This document shows, piece by piece, positions 34,384 through 45,497 of a stretch of 64,000 bases of DNA; positions within the stretch are counted from its first letter, which is position 1, and every line of letters starts with the position of its first letter. The translations under genes were made by a program, and so were the position numbers. The notes under the pieces were generated by a model. The model had not been told where the DNA came from, made no database searches, and saw nothing but the letters and a program-made list of their open reading frames with translations. The stretch spans positions 1,674,001 to 1,738,000 of the forward strand of contig JAMXDE010000010.1 of the NCBI GenBank assembly GCA_026770025.1. Direction: 5' to 3'. The DNA comes from Craspedostauros australis (lineage: Eukaryota > Bacillariophyta > Bacillariophyceae > Mastogloiales > Achnanthaceae).

Positions 34384-37300
34384 TGGATGAGAGATGGAGC
34401 CTGAAGCCCTGCCAGTATTTGTCTGTACATAAAAAACTGGATTCTCCGACGGGCACTCCGCGCGCACGTGCCATTACTAATACGATATACTTCAGCTCAC
34501 ACTGCTCGTATCGCGGATGGGATGGACGATTGTTTCTGAACATGGTGCTCGTGCCGTGTGTGTACTATACATTATGTGCGCTTGGCAAGTATCATGTGTC
34601 TTCCTTGCAACAGTTCTCACTGGGAGGAATATGCGCACAAGTACTGACATGTACCTCGTGCGGAGAAGGTAGAATAGAAAGCGCCAAGCCAACACACGTT
34701 CCAACTGTGCATAGAACAGGGGAACAATGCGTGCGAGCAACTACCTCAAGATGGAGTAAGTGCTCCACATAAGCTAGTGCACCGAAATGTGAGAAACGGT
34801 GAAGCCTCGCAACTTGAGGAACAACAAGTGTACATTTATGGTTTCGGACGATGCCAGCGCATTGAAGAACCGCTGAGGTGCACCAAAACCAAAGCGGACA
34901 TTTTGGTCCAATTTGTTGGACCATTGTTCTGGCAATCCCATTCTCCTTTCTGACCAGCAACGGAGAAGGCGTGGTTTTGGTTGTTGCAGCCTGAGCCACT
35001 GGCTGGCACAAGTATAAAGGGCACATTCGCCAGGACGTGCAACGCAAGACCATCGAACTATCTCAAGGTCTCCTTGAGCAACGCATTCTTCTTTCGTTTC
35101 TCACAAGATGGGGATGCTCCCCTGTCGAAGAGGTCTGTTGGATGAATGCTGTTCCTTTCGTTTCTTTGATCCATGTGTTGGCGACACGCGCTTGTTTGCC
35201 TCTGGAGGCTCCACCAATGCGATGCCCAGAGTACATACTATTATGAGCCGTGGCACCAGTAGCTCGTATTCAAATAGACAGTCGCGGATGCGGACCGAAC
35301 CATCCAAAGATGTAGGATTCGGTGCGCGTTGTGGCCGGTGAGAAAAAGAACACAATGAGCAGAAACCACACGTCAAAACAAAGCAGTACCGATGCGCGTG
35401 TGGAGAGGATGTACTTTACAGGCACCGACACGTACCAAAGTCTTCCTCGTCTGCTTTGGTTGGCACGAGGTGAGAAACGAGAGGTGAGAGGTGGCAATGC
35501 ACCGCGGGCGGAAGCCTCGAGAAAGCTCACACAGGTTGCGCGAGCAAAGCAAGGAGGTTGCAGGTAGGGTACAACCTCGTCACACATGCATCGATGTTGC
35601 CGTACGCAACGGCATTTCAATACTCTCCAGACAAGCTCGTATACATGCGAGTACACCCAAAGGTAGTCGTTGGTGAGGAACTCTTTGGGCTCTTTTTGCG
35701 GTGCAGAATGCTTTGCTCCTTGCTTCTTGCGAAGACCTTGTCCAGATGTTGGTTGAATGCTGATCTTTTGGCCATCTCTGATTCGGCAACAGGATGCGGT
35801 TCATGCACGAAAGAAGATCACGGAACCCTTCTGTCCACATGCTACATGCTAGTGGGTCGATTGCTGCACAGAGCGAAAGGCAACAGCAACAGCAACAGCC
35901 ACCTCCTACTCTCGACACCAACATGTCCATCATGTCTTGCGGTACCCCGTGCGCAGTTTGCGTTCGCTCGTTGTTCAGAGGTTCCGTTGATACCATCTTC
36001 GTCAACCTCCAGTCAATACACACAATACCATACGAGCTGTTCGTACGATACCACAAGTGCATGTATGGGTATGGTTGTTCGCGACATTGTGTGCGGGGCG
36101 GGATTTGATTGATACATGGCGGAGTCTCAGTAGGTATGGTGAGTTGGTCAGTCACATCTCCTGACGATCTCTGGAGTACCTGTACGGATGGTTGTACTTG
36201 GGGGACACTCTCATGACTACCGATGATGCAATTCCGTCCAACCAACAGGGACATACCACGGGCCACGCCAGCTACCGCTTGTTGGATTTGGCAGACAATC
36301 CTCTTTGGGTGATAGCCGAAGCGTCTCTACTCGTATCTCTGCCGTCGGCATACCTGCCATACATCAATATGATCAACACGCCGTCATCTTGGAACATGCT
36401 CGTCAAGCGTGAACAGGAGACATGGCATGTGTGTGCGTTGCGCTGTGTATCCATAGCTGGGAGTGCGTAGCTGCCTGCTGGGAAATGCAAGCACCTCGAC
36501 AAGCAGGGTTGTTATTCAATATTTGGCTTCAACTTGCCCCTCATCTCCGAGAATGACCGCCTCTTGGCCAGTAAATCTCTGTTTGCATACCTCTCTGGAG
36601 GTGTAGCTCGGCCGGGCACGTGGATGTCAGACAGGCGGGTCCATCGACTGATCGACTGATGGTTCATCTTTACCAACGGCATGCTTTCGCTGTGTGTGTA
36701 TTTCTGTTCAGCGCTATTATATCTATTCTACTTCTTAGTTGCGCGGTGCAACGATCGCGGCATTCATCATGATGTCGCCGATTCACTTCGATTTGGAGCA
36801 CGATTTAAGCATCGCAAGCAAGATCAAAGCCTCTCCTTCCCAATCGTCCAATGGCCTGCAACTGACGACACCATGGCGACGACGACTGAATTTCCCAATG
36901 CAATCAGGTGGAGGCGAAGGCAGAAGTGAAGAAGTGGCTTCGGAGGGGTAAGTCTGCAACCCGTCCTTATCACAGAAAGCGGCGAGGTGTCGGAGTGGCT
37001 CCTGGCGCAAGCTCGGCTCTCTAATCGTAACTCGCCATCTCTCACATTTTGCCAGTACTACTAAGGCGCCTGAAGAACAGCAGCCATGAAAGTTCGCGAA
37101 CGTAGTACGACTAGGTTGAGTGCGAAATCGCATTGCACAGACATATTATATTATACTCGTATTCCACTTGCACCTCTGTTCTCCAAGACCATCGCGACGC
37201 ACCTGGAGGAACGAGCGAGACTCTCTGGAGAGCGTATTTTGTATCTCCTCGTATTTCCGTACTTGCGCAATGTTCGTGTTCATCCAGTGTAACGGGATGG

Positions 37301-38011
37301 AGATGTCGAAGCACCACAAGGGTGTCCAACAATAGAATACAATATAATATAATAGATCGTACTCTACCGCCGGCACGTACCAAAACCTCGCCGTGGATAT
37401 TTCCGTGGATTCCTAGGCCTCTCGAACGACCTGCAAGTGCTTCGTAGTCTATGGTCCATTTCATCTTGTGCACTCTGATCGTGCTTCTGTCGCGCAGCAT
37501 CAACCTGCCCGGACAGCGCCATTTCCGGGTCTTCCCAAGGAGACAGGCGACCTGGCGCTTTCTCTCTGTGAGGCAGGTTGGCGCTATTGGCATATGACCC
37601 ATGCGACTACTTGAATCGGTTTGACCACATTGACTTGAATGGGTGGACAAAATTAGTCTCTTTGTTCGAACGAAATGAATCTTCGATGAATGTCCGCTTG
37701 TTTTTTCGCCCATCACCAGCCACAGAAAAATGGCATTCCTCTGCACTGACGTTCCGTCAAAGAACCAACATGCAAGCGCATGAACCACCAACAACCACCA
37801 ACAACAACACTGCTCGGAACTTCAGCACGAAAGAGAAGAATCCGGTCGAGGACTAAATACTCTGCTCGATCGGCACCAGCTCCACCAATACCTAGCCGTA
37901 CACAGTTGTGAGTTGTTGGCGATCAATCGAGAACAAATCTTGCCCAAGTAGTTTCATCTTCCCCTCTGTGCCCCCCATTGTCCTCTCCGCGCCATCTCGC
38001 ATCGCATCAAC
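34384..38011. other. 3.6-kb region without a supported gene
   Basis: Long frames such as 35580-36266 and 37111-37794 on the minus strand have no recognisable domain and unusual composition. TACTCGTA occurs at 36328 and 37154, and AGTAGCTCGTA at 35258. The right end leads into the rhodanese promoter, and the last 100 bases are C/T-rich. Confidence 0.55.
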
Positions 38012-38557
38012 ATGAAGTCCATTTCCGCATTCGTTCTCACCATCGCCATCTCGTTCGCTTCCCTTCTGACCACAGAAGCCTGGGTTTCACCATCCGTTCA
38101 GCAAGCATCATCAGCGACCATGCTCAGCAGCCGATTTGCGCGAAGTAGCCGAACCCTGTACAACGCCGCATCCCGCCTTTCCATGTCACGCAAGGCCGGT
38201 GTCTCCGAACCCGAAGAGCTGCGTGCCTTCGTGCAGGAAGCCGGAGACAAGCTGCTCGTCGTGGACGTGCGCAACCCAGATGCCAGCGTCGAACCGGGCG
38301 ATCAGAAGAGCCTGGCCGTCGCCGCCCTGCCAGGCGATGGCGTTCGCCCGCAGGCGCAGCATCTGATCTGGCAACGCGAGACCGACAGCATGCCGCTGCC
38401 GGATGTCGCCAAGGACACGCCCATCATCACCCACTGCGGTGGCGGCGGTCGCGGCCAGAAGGCCAAGGACTACCTGACGAGCAACGGATTCACGAAGGTG
38501 CTGAACGGAGGCGGTCCAAAGGAGACCGACTGCTGGGATGAGTTTGGATCCAAATAG
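38012..38557 (+). CDS. plastid-directed single-domain rhodanese
   Basis: This intron-free gene codes for 181 residues. A signal peptide (about 1-22) ends at TEAWVSPS, where the Trp fits the aromatic position of a diatom plastid-import motif, and a Ser/Arg-rich transit region follows. The rhodanese domain spans about 62-178. LLVVDVRNPD (81-90) is the CH2A-like strand. THCGGGGRG carries the likely catalytic Cys142. The active loop after Cys is glycine-rich, unlike the common CxxGxR sequence, so sulfurtransferase activity is likely but not certain. NGFTKVLNGGGP is the usual C-terminal rhodanese strand. It may be a plastid sulfur carrier or a phosphatase-like regulator. Confidence 0.88.
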   Translation: MKSISAFVLTIAISFASLLTTEAWVSPSVQQASSATMLSSRFARSSRTLYNAASRLSMSRKAGVSEPEELRAFVQEAGDKLLVVDVRNPDASVEPGDQKSLAVAALPGDGVRPQAQHLIWQRETDSMPLPDVAKDTPIITHCGGGGRGQKAKDYLTSNGFTKVLNGGGPKETDCWDEFGSK

Positions 38558-39731
38558 AGGATTCGAAGAGACTCGAGCATGACACTCTCCAGTTGGGAAT
38601 GCCACATTCGTTGGTCGGCAGCATCATCTTGACCGAGATCAGATTTCAGGACACGCTACAGGCGCCCGTCATCTTAGCTTCACATTAGCGCCTTTCTTCT
38701 GGGCCAACAAGCCGCCGACGAAGTACGAATCTACCCACATATTATACAATATTCGAGTAGAGCGATAGTATTCCGTATACCAAATCTTCCTCAAACTCGA
38801 ATGCTACACCCGTCGTCCTGTTGCATGTTGTCTCGGTCGCAACTTCGACAAAGAACTGAAGGTACTGGAATGGTGGACCATCTGGGTCGCCTCCAGCATG
38901 ACACGAATGTGATGCAACCTCCAGATTCGCAAGCAATCAGCCTTCTTGATCGTCTCTCTCTCTCTCACTAGTATTGCTGTGTGTATGCTGACGCAGTGAT
39001 GGACACAGCTTCCGTTTCATGCACTTGCACCACTGTCATTGCACTCTCGCGTACAAAATCAAAAAGAACTGCCACGAAAGATTCTCTCATCGATGATCAT
39101 ACCTCGGCTCCCCCAGACTCTCCCGCCACCCTCGCCAACGATTCAACACGTTCGAGAATCTCTCTCTCTCTCTCTCCAGAGAGAGATCAACACAATACGA
39201 GTATGCATGCAAGGATGAAAAGAAGCAATCAATGAGAGAGGAAGAGTTACTGGCTCAGCCTGCAGTTCCGGATGTGCCTCTTGGCGCCAAAACAGGCAAT
39301 GCGTGATTTGTTGACTATCGATTCCCGTTTGACGCAAACTTCGATGGTCGCATGATGTGATCGCATGATTCGAATGGAAGCCAAACCACGAACGAAGCGA
39401 ATACCAGGATGTCTTCGGACGATGACCGTTTCGATCCGTTGGATTGTTGTTCACGTTGACAGGCCATCATGCTCGTCTGGAAATGACGCGACCACGTGCT
39501 GTTGTCAGCCTCTTGGTGCTGTCACCAGCGCCTTCCCATCGTCCACATCCATTGCAGCACCACCAAGTTCAAGAACCATTGTGGTTGCCACCAAACTCCA
39601 TCCGGATACAACACCGTACAACACAGTACAACACACCACACCACAGCACAGCGCGGCATCCGAGGAGCTTTTGATACGACTGCTGCCAATCGACCAACAA
39701 TCGAACAAGAAACAGCAACGAAACGGACCCG
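38558..39731. other. intergenic, promoter side of the ShK-domain gene
   Basis: No gene is supported. It contains a (TC)n tract near 38954-38968 and the CT/AG hairpin at 39169-39186. A-rich, CA-rich sequence at 39600-39730 leads into the next start codon and is probably 5' UTR. Confidence 0.6.
39169..39186. repeat. CT/AG inverted repeat (hairpin) copy c
   Basis: An 8-bp CT stem, loop CA and an 8-bp AG stem contain the same 16-mer (39170-39185) as 21752-21767. A longer (TC)n tract precedes it. Confidence 0.85.
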
Positions 39732-40906
39732 ATGCCACCTCAACGCAACGCGCGCCTTCTGCTGGCCACCCTGGCCTGCATCTTTGCGTTCGTCGTCAAT
39801 GACCGCATCCCATCGTGCGCAGCGCAGGAATGCAGCGCCAAAGATCCCTCCGTGTGCGACACGCACGAACGATGCCCCGTGTGGAAGTCGGAGGGAGAAT
39901 GCCTGCGCAACCGCAAGTACATGAAGGAGTACTGCCCGGTGTCGTGCGCCGACGAACTCAAGGCCTCGTCCAGCACCGTTGAGGACTCCGACTGCCAAGA
40001 CAAGCACCCCAGCTGTCAGGAATGGGCGCAGCAAGGCGAATGCGACTCCAACGGGGATATGCACATCTTCTGCAGAAAGAGTTGCAACGTCTGCGAAAGC
40101 TCGTGTCGCGACAACCACCCAAGCTGTTCTGGTTGGCGTGCGAGTGGCGAGTGCGAGGCCAATCCGCGGGTAAGCGTCATGCGCATTGATCGTATATGTG
40201 ATGGCCCTGGTGTACGAGTGTGTACCATGATATGCTCTTCTGCGCTGTCATCATCGCTGAATGTTTGATCCAGATGTTTGAATTGATCACATCGCAACGT
40301 CATTCTCTTCCCCCCTGTGCTCGATGCAATAATATGTAACAAAATATGTACTCTATCCTGTACCCTACACACCAACATCTCACGTCGTTTTCAATACCTG
40401 ATCTGGATTGTGTGGGGAAATGGCGCGCTCATGCAACCATCATGATTCCATGCCCCGTGCATCACCTAACTCTTGTCACCCACTCAATCCATGCACTCAA
40501 TCTATGCACTCATTCATTCGTTCATTCATTCATCCGTTCGTTGATGGTACCAATACAGTGGATGAACGAGAATTGCGCCAAGAGTTGCGGCAAATGCGTC
40601 GTTGAGGAGAAGAAGACGGATGAGACAGCCGCAGAGACCTACGCCGAGACGGAGAAATTCGGCATGTTGCAGATTGCCGACGGTTCCACCATCGAAGAGG
40701 TGGCGAAGCAGATTCGGAAATCCATCACGTACATGAAGACGGTCGACATGGATGACACAACGCGTGCGCGATGCAAGAACGAGCACGCCCTCTGCTCGTT
40801 CTGGGCCACCGTCGGAGAATGCGACAGCAACGAGAGATGGATGCAAAAGAACTGCGGTCCGGCTTGCAGAAGTTGCCACATGGTGACGGACTGGGACGCG
40901 CTGTAG
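39732..40906 (+). CDS. secreted protein with four ShK-type cysteine domains
   Basis: Exons 39732-40169 and 40559-40906 are joined by a 389-bp GT-AG intron in phase 0, giving 261 residues. A signal peptide (about 1-31, ending near CAAQ) is followed by four six-cysteine ShK modules. The pattern CxDxHxxCxxWAxxGEC...C..SC..C is clear in modules 2, 3 and 4. Module 1 is more divergent. The intron falls inside module 3, and joining restores NPRWMNENCAKSCGKC. A 70-residue Glu/Thr/Lys-rich linker separates modules 3 and 4. ShK is named after a small toxin fold but is common in ordinary secreted algal proteins, so no toxicity is implied. No enzyme domain is attached. An extracellular or cell-wall binding role is possible. 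The intron holds an (ATTC)n tract. Confidence 0.86.
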
Positions 40907-41300
40907 CGCGAGAACGATGCGGCAGTGCAATCAGTGAGCGAGGCATCGCAACACGTGAGGGTTGAAGTCTGGAAGTTCGTACTCGCACGATGGCAGCGTT
41001 GCAGAATATCGATCTGCCGTGGCTACAGCCAACATTTGCGAGGAGTCCGAAGCTCGACTTCACGCTACTCCAGAATACATACAAGTAGAATAGTTTGCAC
41101 ATGTTCAGATTGATGGATTGGGGTGTGATTCAGCATCTGCGTCATTGTGAGGCGTGCATAAAGTAGAGCATGTACACATACCCGTCGAGCGCAGCCTTCA
41201 ACTGTGCTGTCCAAATAGTGTGATATGTCTAACTTAGGTAGAGTACATGGTGGTAGCATACTTCGAGTCGCATGTTGAATAGCTGCACGGTGTGTCGCGC
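40907..41300. other. convergent intergenic region
   Basis: This 394-bp region between the ShK gene (plus) and the permease copy 3 stop (minus) probably holds both 3' UTRs. No gene is seen. Confidence 0.6.
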
Positions 41301-43020
41301 TTATGCCTTCAAGCTCTTGATGGCCATGTTGGCTCCGATGACGCCCATAACAATTCCGAGGACGCACGATCCCATGGCGACGTTGACACCCATCTGCTCT
41401 TCCTTCCTGCCCTGCAGCTGCACGACGGCGCGGTACATGAGGGCCGGGTAGACGTAGGTCAAGGCGTTTCCGAGCGTGGCGCCTCCGAAGGCCAGGACGA
41501 AGCTGACATCCTTGAGGATGACGGCCAATCCGGTGAGGACGGCCAGCAGACCGACGGTCATGATGTTGAGCTTGGTGGTGGTGCGTTCGGCCTTTGGAAG
41601 CTGCATGAGGTCGAGGAATCCATCGCGGCAGCCGGTGAATGCGAGCGGGTAGGAGAAGACCAGGCTGACGGCCACGGCGATGCGGGAACCGGCCATCCAG
41701 GCATCGGATGTGGCGTAGTTGTTTAGGACGAGTCCGTCGCATGCCTTTCCGAAGGTGAGGAATCCGACCATGGTGATGAAGCCCATGAGGAAGATGGAGA
41801 CACCGAAACTCCAAGACACGACGCTGTGGAAACGTGGGAGGGTGTTGTCCTTCAGCTCCAGGTAGAACTTGGGCGCGTTGAAGTGGGCCTGCGAATTAGA
41901 TCAATTTGTCGTCGATTGATTGATCGATTGATCGATTCATTGCGCGAATAATGTTTGCGTTTGGATTCCAAGTTGTGTTGGGTCGCATAATATTTGGCAT
42001 GATCAGACAAAGCAAGTATAACGAGTGGTGAGGTCAGGTGGGGTGAAATGAAATGAGATGGATCAAGACAGCACAAAAACCACACGAAGAAGATGACAGA
42101 GTGCTCTCCTCTGTGCTCTCTCTAGAGAGAGAGAAGCTTCGACGCCGACGTACCATGAATGCGGTCGAAAGCATGCAGACGAGAATGAGGGCCGATGGGG
42201 AGAGAACCGACGCCATTCCCTTCTTGCCGAACTTGGGTCGCAAATTGGCAGAGACTTGCGAGAGCAACCCCGATGCGCCAAAGTCGCCGCCCAATCCCTG
42301 ACCGTAGGAACCGTCCAACCATCGCACGGTCATGGCGACGGCAGTGTACGCCATTCCGAGGACTCCGAGGAGGGAGAAGGGAGCGAGGGACTTGAGGTTC
42401 TTCATGAGGCAGAGCGGAAGCAGGAGGGCGCCCGTGATGGCGAGCAGGGTGGGCGTGCGCGAGGACTGGAAGAGGGCCGAGAACGTGTCGGCCAGCACCA
42501 TGGAGAAGGCGAGGCAGGCCAGGAAGGTCTTGCAGGTGGTGGAGATGGCCGGGATCCAGGACGACTTCTCTCCCACGGTCTTGGACCAGGCCTCGCGGTA
42601 GCTGCTGGCGCCGGTGTAGGCGCAGACCTTTCCGATGAGGGCAAAGCCGTATCCGCTGAGGATACCGATGACGGTGATGAGGGCAATGGCCGGGATGATG
42701 GCATCCGGAGCATCACCGAAGGCGGCGACGCCTGCTGGCAAGGACAGAACGCCGACACCGACGATGCCCTTGACGAGGTTGAAGACGTGGCTCGGGATGG
42801 ATGCGCCATCGGGATTGAGCTCCGCTGGCTTCACCGCAGCTGGCTTGACTGTCTCGGCGCGCTTGAAACCGCTGAAACCGACAGGCACCTTGACGGCAAG
42901 TCCGCGGCTTGGGCCGGTCACTGTGGTTGGCTTCGCAGCAGGGGCGGCGCTGCACGAGATGGCCAGCACGGCCATCAACAGCACCGACACGATCATGCGT
43001 CGCTGATGGAACTTCGACAT
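41301..43020 (-). CDS. amino-acid permease of the AAAP type, copy 3
   Basis: Exons 43020-42154 and 41888-41301 are joined by a 265-bp GT-AG intron in phase 0, giving 484 residues. The join reads LSTAFM|AHFNAPKFYLELK and agrees with both paralogues. It has about eleven helices with IVGVGVLSLPAGVAAFG, ALLLPLCLMKNLKSLAPFSLLG and VGFLTFGKACDGLVLNN. The N-terminus is a signal peptide (about 10-27, ending in SCSAAPAA) without a clear aromatic plastid motif, so the membrane may differ from copies 1 and 2. It lies 16 kb from them and on the opposite strand to copy 2. The start at 43020 is the first ATG of the frame. The intron carries a CT/AG palindrome close to its donor site. Confidence 0.86.
42116..42131. 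repeat. CT/AG perfect palindrome copy d
   Basis: CTCTCTCTAGAGAGAG is a perfect 16-bp palindrome inside the intron of permease copy 3, about 22 bases from the donor GT. Confidence 0.9.
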
Positions 43021-43875
43021 GGTCAACGCTTCGTCTAACTCTTTCGGTATTGCTACAAGGGATGTGATGCAATGTGTCGCGATGTGATTGATGTGGGGGT
43101 ACTAAGAGCACAAGTTCACAAGTGTTTCGCTTCACTTGGCGCAGTGCAAATACACCAAAGGCTGATGTGTCCAATGGCTTGTTGGTTCCCTCTGCGGCGG
43201 TGTCAGTCCGAGATCGGTGTTGCCTTCGCACAAAGATCCCAGCAAAAACCCAAGTTGATTTTCGCGGATACGCAAACTAAGTCGAAGCAGTCAAAAGAGT
43301 GGTTTTCCTCCTCCTGTCCGACAAGACAACTGCCACCTTCACGGACAAACACTGTTGTTTGAGACATTTGGGTCTGACCATCCACCAGATTGATAAAATA
43401 ATGCTTGTCGCAATACGTTAGATGGCGTTAATTGTCCAGTGAATAGTGTCAGAACAGGTCTGCGCACTTTTCTCCATTTCGCATTTTTCATGCAGTTCTG
43501 CTTGTTTCGGATCAGATTTATTCGCAATTCGAACGCCGGGATTGGTGAATCTTTGGCCTTCAACCATGATTGGTGGAGAGATGAGAAAAGTATCTTTTGT
43601 CGTCTTGTTGTTGCCTTTGGCTGTGCAGTTTGACGTGGTTCACCACGATGACCGATGGTTGTAGCTCTTCCGACGCTGTTCCGACTACAGTCCACTTCGA
43701 TCTCCAACAGCCAAGGGAACGTCTGCAGGACAACCGCAACAACGGCAGCAACAACAACAGAAACAGCAGAAGTAGTCGTACGATCGAGCAATCACCACAT
43801 CGCAAGAAAGCATCGGAATCACCATCACCCCCACATCTTTCCCGCAATCGCAGTACTTCTGCAGTCCGGTGCACA
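43021..43875. promoter_or_regulatory. divergent intergenic region between permease copy 3 and the EF-hand gene
   Basis: No gene is supported. The in-frame plus-strand extension upstream of 43876 (from 43597) is Asn/Thr/Arg-rich and lacks a signal peptide, so it is taken as 5' UTR. Both promoters must lie here. Confidence 0.5.
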
Positions 43876-44685
43876 ATGCGAAAAGCAACCTCCATCTCCA
43901 GCCTCCTCCTGTGCGTGCTTCTGGCGAACCTCTATTCGCCATGCGTCGCTCGCACATTCCTGCCTCATGGCCGAGCCAAGGCTCCCATCACGCTCTCCGG
44001 CGGTGCTGCCACCGTTGGTCCCAAGCAGCAGGCGGTCGTCGTGAACCAGAAGACAGGCGATGCGGCCGCGACTGACGAGAGCACGAAGAAGGTCCTGGGC
44101 ATTCCAAGCACCAGCCGGTTGGAACGCTTGCTGAACCGAATCTACGACAACGCCGACACCAACTCGGATGGCAACATCAACTTCACGGAAACGTACGAGC
44201 TCGTGCTGCAGATGTACGTCAGCCTCAACCGCAAGGCGCCCATCCCACCACCGTCGCGCAAGAAGGTCATGCAGCTCTTCCTCAAGTACGACGTCGATAC
44301 GAGCAACGAGATCTCGAAGGACGAATTCCAGGGCCTCGCCAAGGAGCTGGCGCGCCGCGCCTTGTCGCGTCTCATCGCCCACAAGCTCGTCACGTTGATC
44401 GGCGCGCCGTTGCTGGCGGAATTCGTCATTCGCCGATTGGCCGGCAAGGCGTGGCCGAAGCGTCTCGTTTCCTTTCTCATTCCCAAGCGATTCCACGAGC
44501 GCATCTTGCCGATGGTGACGTCGCCGGCATTCGGCAGAACCCTGCTGCTCATCCTCCTGATCTCCTTCCTGGGCAACATCGTCATGTCCACGGTCAATTG
44601 GGTTTTGGACATGAGCCTGCCGCAGGTCGACGAGTTCGATGAGCCCACGCAGCGTCGTATCAAAAAGATCGAGCGGCGGCGTTAA
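43876..44685 (+). CDS. EF-hand membrane protein with signal peptide
   Basis: This intron-free gene codes for 269 residues. A signal peptide (about 1-25, ending CVA|RTF) is followed by an Ala/Lys-rich linker. Two EF hands follow. The first is DTNSDGNINFTE (94-105) with all ligands canonical. The second is DVDTSNEISKDE (139-150), which lacks the usual Gly at position 6 but keeps the ligands. A hydrophobic stretch at about 168-185 and a clear membrane helix at about 220-243 precede an acidic then very basic tail (RRIKKIERRR). It may sense Ca2+ in the secretory system or a plastid membrane. The start at 43876 was chosen over 43597 because it opens the signal peptide. Confidence 0.82.
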   Translation: MRKATSISSLLLCVLLANLYSPCVARTFLPHGRAKAPITLSGGAATVGPKQQAVVVNQKTGDAAATDESTKKVLGIPSTSRLERLLNRIYDNADTNSDGNINFTETYELVLQMYVSLNRKAPIPPPSRKKVMQLFLKYDVDTSNEISKDEFQGLAKELARRALSRLIAHKLVTLIGAPLLAEFVIRRLAGKAWPKRLVSFLIPKRFHERILPMVTSPAFGRTLLLILLISFLGNIVMSTVNWVLDMSLPQVDEFDEPTQRRIKKIERRR

Positions 44686-45497
44686 GAGAGCTGCCGTGCC
44701 GTTGTCGCATTGGCTGACCAATCCTTTACGAGTGGAATTGTGCAGGGTGCTCGTAGGTACGCTATCGTCGCTAAATTGCGCAAGTACGAAGGAGTCCACA
44801 AGCAACCAACACACAGCGTGCATCAGGGATCATAGCTACATTGTGCGCGATACTACGAGTGCCTCGAGAATCACACTCATACCTGAACACACCTGGCTTC
44901 CCTGCAACATGTTGAAGCACATCAGCAGAATATATTCTAAAAGGTGCTTGCAAGACAAGATGGACTTTGACGATGTCCAGCGTGATCTCCAACCTCTCTA
45001 CACTCTCTCTACAGATCCCTCTCGTAGCCTGTATCACCTGTTCGACATGATTGGATTAGGCCTTACATAGGCCTGATGACAGTTTGACCAAAATGACCAA
45101 ACCCATCGGAATTGTTCCGTCCGCAGTCACCAACCAACAACCAACCACTTTGGCCGAAAATGCCACATCAAAGACGCAAACAGCTGTCTTCCATCATCGT
45201 CAGACATCATCATCATCATCATCACCATTGCCGTCGGCACCACCACCGACACAATCAAACACAGAGACGACCATAAACGCAGCGTCGAAGTACAATACAA
45301 TACATCCGACATTTGCACATCCGCACACTGGAGATCCGAAGAGAGCACAAACCATTGGATTGGTGTTGTTGGGCGGAAGAAGGCGACGGGCGAAGCGTTG
45401 TGACAACCATTGGCACTCTGCGAGCAGCCAGGAATCGCACCAACCAGAGCCGACCGAGAACACTTGAATTGGTCGGACCAGCGAATCCAAAAGCGCA
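44686..45497. other. intergenic with (CAT)n tract
   Basis: No gene is supported. A (CAT)n microsatellite lies at about 45205-45223. The sequence before 45498 is A/C-rich and is probably the promoter and 5' UTR of the next gene. Confidence 0.6.

Noticed and set aside
35580-36266. 228-codon minus-strand frame
   Set aside because: It has no domain and includes a poly-Cys run produced by a CAG/CAACAG repeat. There are no plausible splice or start features.
36984-37046. tRNA-like stretch (GGCGAGGTGTCGGAGTGG ... CTCGCC)
   Set aside because: A 6-bp terminal stem and D-arm-like words are present, but the span is only about 56 bases and there is no T-arm or B-box sequence.
37111-37794. 227-codon minus-strand frame
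   Set aside because: It has no recognised domain, opens with a non-ATG or weak start, and its composition matches the surrounding non-coding DNA.
43825-44823. 332-codon minus-strand frame
   Set aside because: It is antisense to the EF-hand gene, whose calcium loops are clear on the plus strand.
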